This document shows, one piece after another, positions 1 to 4,764 of a stretch of 8,107 nucleotides of DNA. A program made the translations under genes and the position numbers. Location: contig JBLHLB010000184.1 in assembly GCA_047618505.1 (NCBI GenBank), positions 1-8,107 on the forward strand, read 5' to 3'. This stretch comes from JBLHLB01 sp047618505 (lineage in GTDB: Bacteria > Planctomycetota > UBA1135 > GCA-002686595). Below the pieces are notes generated by a model. It was not told where the DNA came from. It saw only the letters and a list, made by a program, of their open reading frames with translations, and made no database searches. Numbering within the stretch: position 1 is the stretch's first letter; the number at the start of each line of letters is the position of its first letter.

Positions 1-54
1 CGCTCTGCTTGCACGTTGCAGAGGGCGCCTTGCGCAGGGGAAGCTTGGCAGCCA

Positions 55-90
55 CTGTCGGTGCAGATGGTCTATTGACAGCACGGACAG
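55..90 (-). terminator. Imperfect hairpin downstream of the sulfatase-fold gene
   Basis: Positions 55-64 (CTGTCGGTGC) and 81-90 (GCACGGACAG) are complementary at 9 of 10 positions, with one G-G mismatch and a 16-nt loop. The structure begins 22 nt past the stop codon of the minus-strand gene, where a transcription end or an mRNA-stabilising stem would be expected. No T-tract follows on the minus strand, so it is not a canonical intrinsic terminator. A second small inverted repeat, CTCTGC/GCAGAG, lies at 3-8 and 18-23 with a 9-nt loop. The pairing is seen directly; the terminator role is inferred. Confidence 0.4.
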
Positions 91-112
91 AGTTCTCAGT
101 AGTCACATTGAA

Positions 113-1789
113 CTAGTAGCCCAAATCCCGCAGCCCCTGCGTATTGGGCACGGCATCCCCAGCGAATTCACTGCCGCCGCGGCTAATGGTGCGGAGATGT
201 GTCTCCAGGGCATTGCGCAGTCGGGCAACGTCGTCGCTCCTCTCGGGAGCTAGGTCATGCTCTTCATCCGGATCAGCGCGCACGTCGAAGAGCCAGACCT
301 TCTCGCGTCCGTCGGGGAATTCTCCATGCACGAGGACCATGTCTTCCTCACGCCAGCGGTGGATCTCGCGATTTTTAGTGAATTGCTCCGAGTGCAGCGA
401 AACGTGAGAAATTGACTCACCGCGCATGGCCGGCAGAAGTGAGCGGCCTTCGAACTCCCAGGCTGCGTCAGACAAGCTCAATCCCAATACGTCCACAACC
501 GTGGGCACGACATCGATTAGCGATACGGGCCGCTCGTAGTGGAGGCCTCCGGCTTCCGGGAGTACCCCCGCTGGAAACCGCACGAACATGGGCACGCGTA
601 CGACTTCGCCCCACAGCGCGTGTCCATGGCCATACATTCCGTGCTCCCAGAATTCTTCGCCGTGATCCGAGGTGACAACAATGATTGCATCTTCGAAGTC
701 CCGTAGTTCGCCGAAGCGCTGTATCAACCTGCCCAGCTCGCGATCAACGTGGCTCAGTTCGGCGTTGTGAAGGTCGCGGATGGTCTTTCGGAGCTCGGGC
801 GTCAAGAAGTTGACACGCTTGCGCGCTTTCCATCTACCTAACGTGCCCATGTCGGAGAGGCCCTGTGCTGCCTGCTTCAAAGCATCGTCGTCGAACCCGG
901 ACCAATAGGGCTCGTGCACGTCCATGGCATGGACGTACAGGAACAGCGGATCATCATCAGAGGCCTCGAGATCCGCGATCGCTCCATCGATCAGGCGTGT
1001 CGCTCCGCCATAGCTGATCGGAATGATATTGCGCAAACCACCGCGCGTATCAAACGGCAAGAACGTTGCCGCCTGCATGGCCCAACAGAAATCCATTGGC
1101 ACGCGCTTTTGAAAGCGATCAAAGCCAGCAGCGAATCCGTTGGATGGACGCAGTAACGTGTTGTCGATGTGCGCGCTGGTCTGCCACCCGGCGGAACGCA
1201 AGAGCTCGGCGATAGTCATCGCACCGGATGGCAGCAGCCCATTGCGCGCTCCAAGGGTCGCAGGATGCATGCCCGTGAGGAGGCCCGCGACCGATGGAAT
1301 TGTCCATCCAGACGGAGCCTCGGCTTCCGTGAAGATCACGCTCTCGCGCGCAAGTGCGCCGAGGTTTGGGGCGTCTGGAAACGACAGGTCCTCACCATAC
1401 AGTGAATCCGCGCGCAGGGTGTCGATCACGATCCACAGGACGTCTCGCGGAGCTGTCTTGGAGACCGTCCCATCAATTCCGTCCTGAACGACGTGCTCTT
1501 CAGTGCGCAGCAGGAAGAACGGCACCCCTGCAATGATGAACGCCAGCAAGGGCAGCCACCAACCGCTCGTCTCCTTCAGGCGCGGAACGATGCCCGCCAC
1601 GCAACCGACGACAAAGCCGGGCACTACGTAGACCAGAGACACAATGGCCAACAGCGCATAGGTCTCCTTGCACGACACGAACGTGTCGCCATGCGTTGTG
1701 AAAGTTACGAGAAAATCGGCCAAGGCGACGCCAATGCCGACGCCCAGGCCGATAGATCCCCAACGAAGGACGCTCTTAAGCAGCGTCAT
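113..1789 (-). CDS. Membrane-anchored sulfatase-fold (alkaline phosphatase superfamily) hydrolase with Thr at the nucleophile position
   Basis: This 558-aa protein has three predicted membrane segments (about residues 10-30, 44-68 and 76-94), then a complete sulfatase-type domain from about residue 115. Metal-site signatures are clear: VIDTLRAD (D123), a His/Asp/His cluster near 287-292, and SDHGEEFWEHG (D375, H376, H383). The C-terminus ends in LRDLGY, a tail often seen in this family. In the usual C/S-x-P-S-R signature the first residue becomes formylglycine. Here the segment reads WTIPSVAGLLTG, with Thr163 in that place and no Arg, so formylglycine maturation is not possible. Thr is the nucleophile in related phosphoethanolamine and phosphoglycerol transferases, so a phosphatase, phosphodiesterase or transferase role is as likely as sulfatase. 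The domain probably lies outside the cytoplasmic membrane. The ATG has no recognisable Shine-Dalgarno. It lies 79 bp downstream of the PhyH-type gene on the same strand, so translation from a shared mRNA is likely. Fold assignment is firm; substrate is unknown. Confidence 0.9.
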   Translation of the reverse strand: MTLLKSVLRWGSIGLGVGIGVALADFLVTFTTHGDTFVSCKETYALLAIVSLVYVVPGFVVGCVAGIVPRLKETSGWWLPLLAFIIAGVPFFLLRTEEHVVQDGIDGTVSKTAPRDVLWIVIDTLRADSLYGEDLSFPDAPNLGALARESVIFTEAEAPSGWTIPSVAGLLTGMHPATLGARNGLLPSGAMTIAELLRSAGWQTSAHIDNTLLRPSNGFAAGFDRFQKRVPMDFCWAMQAATFLPFDTRGGLRNIIPISYGGATRLIDGAIADLEASDDDPLFLYVHAMDVHEPYWSGFDDDALKQAAQGLSDMGTLGRWKARKRVNFLTPELRKTIRDLHNAELSHVDRELGRLIQRFGELRDFEDAIIVVTSDHGEEFWEHGMYGHGHALWGEVVRVPMFVRFPAGVLPEAGGLHYERPVSLIDVVPTVVDVLGLSLSDAAWEFEGRSLLPAMRGESISHVSLHSEQFTKNREIHRWREEDMVLVHGEFPDGREKVWLFDVRADPDEEHDLAPERSDDVARLRNALETHLRTISRGGSEFAGDAVPNTQGLRDLGY

Positions 1790-1839
1790 GGAGTTTGATT
1801 TGTGAAATGTGATCTGAGGGTCGTGGGGTGAATGGCCAA

Positions 1840-1869
1840 AGCCTATTCGATCGGACTATTGCGTAGGCT
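1840..1869 (-). other. Weak inverted repeat between the PhyH-type and sulfatase-fold genes
   Basis: AGCCTA (1840-1845) and TAGGCT (1864-1869) form a 6-bp stem with an 18-nt loop, starting at the stop codon of the upstream gene. It is too weak for a confident terminator and has no T-run after it, so read-through into the sulfatase-fold gene is expected. The remainder of the 79-bp gap shows no clear promoter and no Shine-Dalgarno for the downstream ATG. Confidence 0.2.
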
Positions 1870-2804
1870 CAGGCCGAGCGACCGACGATCTTCCGTACGG
1901 CACGCCGCGCCTTAAGTTTAGCCCGTGCCATACGGCTCAAGCCGGCGTCGAGATGGGGCAGGTCGGCCATCGTCGGAATTTCGAACTTGGTCGGCGGGGC
2001 TGCGATCTTGAGTTTGTTGTGGTAGCGATCAGTGCCGCGCATAGGCTGCGCAAAGACCTGTGGCCAGCGAACAGGATCAAACACGAGGTCATACGTCGCG
2101 TACCTAATTGCGAGCCCACAGCGTATGCCATCGGTCGTGTTCGGACCAGAACTGTGAAAGGTCGCGCCGTGATGGATGCTGAATTGTCCGGCCTTCATTT
2201 CGGCGTGGACCAACCCGCTGGTGCAATCCATGCTGTCTTCGGGCACGTGCGTCTCAAAGATGTACTTGTCGCGGTCGGCATTGGTTTCCAGCTGGTGAGG
2301 AATCGTCGGCCCGAGATGCGTGTCATTGAGAAAGCGTAGGCACCCATTTGCTTTCGTCAGCTGGGACACTGCAATCATGACGGTGGGCAAGCGCCCTACG
2401 GGTGCACCATCTTGAGACGACATTCCTTCGAGCTTTGCTCCGACGGAAGAAGACAATGGCCAGATACCGGTGCCCTGATGCCAGCGGATGACCTGATCCT
2501 TGTGAGGTTCCTTGTAAAAGACTCCCACACCCCAACAGAAGAAATCTGGTCCGATCAAGCTCTCCAGCGCATCTAGCAAGCGCGGGTCTGAAGCGAGTTC
2601 GTAGACCCAGTTATTACGAATGTTCCAGTTCCCCAGGTCACGCACGTGCACGCCCGGAGGCATCAACGCCAGGAGCGCTTCGAACTTGGTTCGAAGCCAG
2701 GCGACACTCTCAGGAGTATCGAAGCAGTCCAGACCATGCAGGCTTCCGTGCTCCTCGTAATGACGAATCTGCTCCGCCGTCAATGATCCGTTTGTAGTAC
2801 CCAT
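1869..2804 (-). CDS. PhyH-family Fe(II)/2-oxoglutarate enzyme with an HxG metal site (halogenase candidate)
   Basis: From the preferred ATG this is a 311-aa protein of the phytanoyl-CoA dioxygenase family. Family landmarks, numbered from the upstream GTG frame (subtract 30 for the ATG), are WHQGTGIWPLS at 138-148, ANGCLRFLNDTH at 182-193 and IHHGATFHSSGPN at 240-252, with R258 and R264 following. H139 is the proximal iron ligand and H247 the likely distal one. R258 is a plausible 2-oxoglutarate anchor. The normal carboxylate of the H-x-D motif is Gly141 (codon GGC at 2472-2474 on the minus strand). In this superfamily Ala or Gly there opens a halide site, as in SyrB2 and BesD-like halogenases. 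Loss of activity or use of another carboxylate is the alternative. About 20 extra residues (149-169) sit between WPLS and the next strand. The ATG at 2804 was chosen because AGGA lies 7 nt before it and the protein then begins as PhyH proteins usually do. A GTG at 2894 in the same frame would add 30 low-complexity residues. The sulfatase-fold gene follows 79 bp downstream. Confidence 0.88.
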   Translation of the reverse strand: MGTTNGSLTAEQIRHYEEHGSLHGLDCFDTPESVAWLRTKFEALLALMPPGVHVRDLGNWNIRNNWVYELASDPRLLDALESLIGPDFFCWGVGVFYKEPHKDQVIRWHQGTGIWPLSSSVGAKLEGMSSQDGAPVGRLPTVMIAVSQLTKANGCLRFLNDTHLGPTIPHQLETNADRDKYIFETHVPEDSMDCTSGLVHAEMKAGQFSIHHGATFHSSGPNTTDGIRCGLAIRYATYDLVFDPVRWPQVFAQPMRGTDRYHNKLKIAAPPTKFEIPTMADLPHLDAGLSRMARAKLKARRAVRKIVGRSA

Positions 2805-2811
2805 CGTTTTA

Positions 2812-2815
2812 TCCT
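2812..2815 (-). promoter_or_regulatory. Ribosome binding site deciding the PhyH-type start
   Basis: AGGA on the minus strand lies 7 nt before the ATG at 2804. It supports that ATG over the upstream in-frame GTG at 2894, whose apparent Shine-Dalgarno directly abuts or overlaps the start codon. Confidence 0.5.
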
Positions 2816-2850
2816 GGGTCCCCACTATGGACGGGGGATCTGATTCGGGT

Positions 2851-2860
2851 GGGGGGGGGG
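2851..2860 (-). repeat. C10 homopolymer (G10 on the plus strand) in the PhyH-type leader or N-terminal extension
   Basis: Ten consecutive G on the plus strand, preceded by GGGT, read as C10 on the coding strand of the PhyH-type gene. In the longer frame it encodes part of a proline run in the N-terminal extension and is in frame at its present length. From the ATG at 2804 it lies in the 5' untranslated region. Tracts of this kind are prone to slipped-strand length change and to sequencing error. Confidence 0.8.
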
Positions 2861-2890
2861 TATTTAAAGACAAGCCTAACTGAGAAGGAT

Positions 2891-2899
2891 TCACCTCCT
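2891..2899 (-). promoter_or_regulatory. Perfect Shine-Dalgarno (AGGAGGTGA) with no well-placed start codon
   Basis: The minus strand reads AGGAGGTGA, a full match to the anti-Shine-Dalgarno of 16S rRNA. No ATG, GTG or TTG follows at the normal 5-10 nt; the next candidate, a TTG, is 17 nt away. The GTG inside the motif (2892-2894) opens the long frame of the PhyH-type gene and could use a weaker AGGTGA just upstream of it. It may be a true leader signal, an RBS for a near-cognate start, or chance. Confidence 0.35.
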
Positions 2900-2926
2900 C
2901 ACCTACGACTAACCTAGCGAGACCTG

Positions 2927-2935
2927 TTTATAATA
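2927..2935. promoter_or_regulatory. AT-rich patch with -10-like hexamers on both strands in the divergent region
   Basis: The plus strand contains a perfect TATAAT at 2929-2934. The minus strand reads TATTAT (2930-2935) and TATAAA (2927-2932). No good -35 partner is visible at 16-18 bp for either direction; the best plus-strand match is about 3 of 6. It is the most promoter-like spot between the divergent PhyH-type and Gate genes. A minus-strand start here would place the AGGAGGTGA element just inside the transcript. Confidence 0.3.
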
Positions 2936-2975
2936 CGACGGGAACGTCTCGAATCCAGAGTGCGAAGCCGCATTC

Positions 2976-3060
2976 GCTATTCAATAGCCGTTAGGGGCCA
3001 ATCTTGTCCTTGCAGGGGTGCACGGCGCACTTCGCTCATCGGCTGTGGTAGGTCGCTCAC
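2976..3060 (-). repeat. Inverted R1-like repeat copy with terminal palindrome
   Basis: Read on the minus strand, this segment shares colinear blocks with the R1 copy after the FAD gene. The blocks are CGATGAGCG (3033-3041), GCACC (3017-3021), CAAGG (3008-3012), CTAAC (2990-2994) and then a small palindrome, GCTATT-C-AATAGC (2976-2988 as read on plus). The copy at 6179-6250 has the same blocks in the same order and similar spacing, ending in a different palindrome. It lies 79 nt from the plus-oriented copy at 3140 and inverted to it. A 27-codon GTG frame (3060 to 2977) crosses it but is out of register with the related frames, so coding is doubtful. Confidence 0.5.
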
Positions 3061-3139
3061 AATCCCTACGGTACAGAGTCGTTCAGCCAGATCAGACCCC
3101 GGCAACCACCGAGGGTGTCAATTGCGGATAGGATCAGAA

Positions 3140-3241
3140 CGGCGAGCAGCCTGCCCAAACGAAGAGTGCACGCGCCACTGGCTTGGGGATGGGAGCAGCG
3201 TCGTGTTGACGGCTTCTCCAAAGTAGAGTGGGGAGGGAACC
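3140..3241 (+). repeat. R1 repeat copy upstream of the Gate-domain gene
   Basis: Positions 3140-3168 match 6160-6187 at about 26 of 29 aligned positions, including an identical 15-mer GAGCAGCCTGCCCAA (3144-3158 and 6164-6178). Similarity resumes further on: CCAAA (3218-3222), AGAGTGGGG (3225-3233) and GAACC (3237-3241) align with 6250-6254, 6262-6270 and 6274-6278. A small hairpin CGTC-GTGTT-GACG (3199-3211) precedes the CCAAA block, as a palindrome does in the downstream copy. Single-base indels inside the best block argue for a DNA or RNA-level repeat rather than a conserved peptide. A 50-codon GTG frame (3115-3267) runs through it but has no convincing RBS. Confidence 0.65.
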
Positions 3242-3391
3242 ACTGGGCCGAAAATGAGCGGAAGTAATGGGTTGCGTCAGACGCGGCTGCCATCGTTCCC
3301 GCTCCTGGCGAACTGCCCGTCGCAGACTGCCTTTGAAACGCCTATCCTCACGGGGAGCAAGAGCACACCCAGTTCGGATAGAACGTCACGC

Positions 3392-3396
3392 AGGAG
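3392..3396 (+). promoter_or_regulatory. Ribosome binding site deciding the Gate protein start
   Basis: AGGAG lies exactly 7 nt before the GTG at 3404. It fixes that codon as the start over the ATG at 3254, whose extra 50 residues are Ser/Arg/Pro-rich and unlike a membrane-protein N-terminus. Confidence 0.7.
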
Positions 3397-3403
3397 TTTC
3401 GGA

Positions 3404-4573
3404 GTGGAAAAGTCTGAGTCGGTTGAAGACAAAAAAGTCGTCAAGGCAATCACCGCCGAAACCCTGGTCGCCCTGGTCGCGCTTGGAGGCATTTTCGGCT
3501 TCATCGCATGGCGCATGGGCCTGGCTAACATGTTCGGGACAATGATGGCGACAGCCCATGACCTGATGCTCAACACGGTCTTCTTCTTGATGGCCGTCAT
3601 CATCCTGGCCGGTGCTTTCACATCACTCCTGTCCGAGTTTGGAATCGTGAGCGTCGCCAATCGCATTCTGTCTCCGCTCATGAAGCCGCTCTTCGGGCTA
3701 CCGGGGGCAGCATCCATCGGCGTGGTCGCGACCTACTTGTCAGACAATCCAGCCATCATGCCCTTGAGCTCTGAGAAAGGCTTCCTGAAGTACTTCAAGA
3801 GGTGGGAAGTCACGACACTTGTCAATCTCGGAACGGTCTTTGGCATGGGCTTGATCGTGACCACCTTCATGCTGACACAGTCCACGGATACGGCATCGAT
3901 GGGCAGAGCCGTACTGCTAGGGAATATAGGCGCGATCATGGGAGGCATCGTAAGCGTCAGGCTCATCGGTCATTTCGGCAAGAAGAAGTATGGGCAGGAT
4001 GCGGCCGTTGTTGCGGCAGACGATGAGACGTATGACCTCGTGCGCTATCGCGAAGTCCGTCTCGGGAATCCCATGCAACGCGTGCTGCAGTCGTTGTTGG
4101 ACGGGGGAGTCCACGGAGTCAAGACGGGCTTAAACATCATGCCCGGAATCATCGTGATCACAACTGCGGTCATGATGCTCGCCTACGGACCAGGCCTGGA
4201 GGGATACACCGGTGGGCTGCACGAGGGCATCGGTTTATTTCCTTGGGTGGGAGCCCAGCTCTCGTTCATTATCGAACCCGTTTTCGGCTTCACTTCGCCA
4301 GAGGCGATAGCTTTTCCGGTCACGTCTCTCGGATCGGTGGGAGCCTCCCTGGCCATGGTTCCTCAGTTCCTGCAGAGCGGGATCATCGACGCCAACGGTA
4401 TCTGCGTCTACACGGCCATCGGTATCTGCAACGCCGGATTTCTCAGTACACACGTGGGGATGATGGACGGCATCGGCGAACGCAGCTTAACCAGCGTGGC
4501 CATCGCTAGTCACGCCATCGGAGGCCTCTTCGCCGGCTTCAGTGGACACATGCTGTTCAACATCTTCGGCTGA
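3404..4573 (+). CDS. Nucleoside-recognition (Gate) domain multi-pass inner-membrane protein
   Basis: From the GTG start this is a 389-aa polytopic membrane protein with about nine or ten hydrophobic segments (for example residues 20-37, 55-75, 135-158, 165-187, 242-262, 305-320, 330-346 and 363-380). A charged cytoplasmic-looking loop (about 190-235) divides two halves, as in Gate-domain proteins related to SpmA/SpmB and nucleoside transporters. Recognisable stretches include YLSDNPAIMPLSSEKGF (111-127) and GFTSPEAIAFPVTSLGSVGASLA (295-317, cited by position). The layout resembles the CD0519/CD1768-type membrane proteins, recalled from memory rather than searched. The transported or sensed ligand is unknown. 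Start choice rests on AGGAG 7 nt upstream and on the low-complexity nature of the longer frame (3254). The FAD oxidoreductase follows 191 bp downstream on the same strand, and both may share a transcript. Family assignment is fairly sure; function is open. Confidence 0.85.
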   Translation: MEKSESVEDKKVVKAITAETLVALVALGGIFGFIAWRMGLANMFGTMMATAHDLMLNTVFFLMAVIILAGAFTSLLSEFGIVSVANRILSPLMKPLFGLPGAASIGVVATYLSDNPAIMPLSSEKGFLKYFKRWEVTTLVNLGTVFGMGLIVTTFMLTQSTDTASMGRAVLLGNIGAIMGGIVSVRLIGHFGKKKYGQDAAVVAADDETYDLVRYREVRLGNPMQRVLQSLLDGGVHGVKTGLNIMPGIIVITTAVMMLAYGPGLEGYTGGLHEGIGLFPWVGAQLSFIIEPVFGFTSPEAIAFPVTSLGSVGASLAMVPQFLQSGIIDANGICVYTAIGICNAGFLSTHVGMMDGIGERSLTSVAIASHAIGGLFAGFSGHMLFNIFG

Positions 4574-4666
4574 ATGCAGCGTACTTTGTTCAAGAAGCAG
4601 ACATTTCGGACCTCTTCGACTCCAAAACAGCTCGTTTGCCCTTAGTCCTTGCGCGAGTTCAGAGCT

Positions 4667-4716
4667 CGTCGTACCACGAAGCGATTGTGATCACGAAATG
4701 GGCCGCATAGCACAGC
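4667..4716 (+). repeat. R2 repeat copy in the leader of the FAD oxidoreductase
   Basis: Ungapped positions 4667-4710 match 6331-6374 at 33 of 44. The match continues as CACAGC versus CAACAGC after a one-base indel. After a gap of about 30 nt the similarity returns at the RBS: GAAGGAAGCA followed by ATGAG occurs here (4752-4769) and at 6386-6404. The copy lies in the 191-bp gap after the Gate gene, which otherwise holds no gene. A 10-mer AAGCAGACAT is also repeated within the gap (4595-4604 and 4757-4766). Confidence 0.6.
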
Positions 4717-4752
4717 CAAGACAGTCAGCACCAGCCCAGTAGTCCTCCTAAG

Positions 4753-4757
4753 AAGGA
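4753..4757 (+). promoter_or_regulatory. Ribosome binding site of the FAD oxidoreductase
   Basis: AAGGA lies 7 nt before the ATG at 4765. The same GAAGGAAGCA context recurs at 6386-6395 before a dead-end ATG, which makes this site part of the repeat story. Confidence 0.65.
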
Positions 4758-4764
4758 AGCAGAC

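Noticed and set aside
1869..2804. Ordinary phytanoyl-CoA dioxygenase.
   Set aside because: The fold fits, but the iron-binding Asp is missing, so a routine hydroxylase label is not supported.
3206..3234. TTGACG at 3206-3211 as a -35 box for the Gate gene.
   Set aside because: No acceptable -10 hexamer at 16-18 bp; the nearest, TAGAGT, is only 12 bp away.
3115..3267. Fifty-codon GTG ORF across the R1 copy, sharing SSLP and a K-x-E-x-GG-like stretch with the 42-codon ORF at 6147.
   Set aside because: A one-base indel inside the best-conserved block shifts the frame between the copies, and the GAGG before the GTG directly abuts it. A DNA-level repeat explains the similarity better.
3254..3403. 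Fifty-residue N-terminal extension of the Gate protein from the ATG at 3254.
   Set aside because: The extension is low-complexity and has no clear RBS, whereas AGGAG lies 7 nt before the GTG at 3404.
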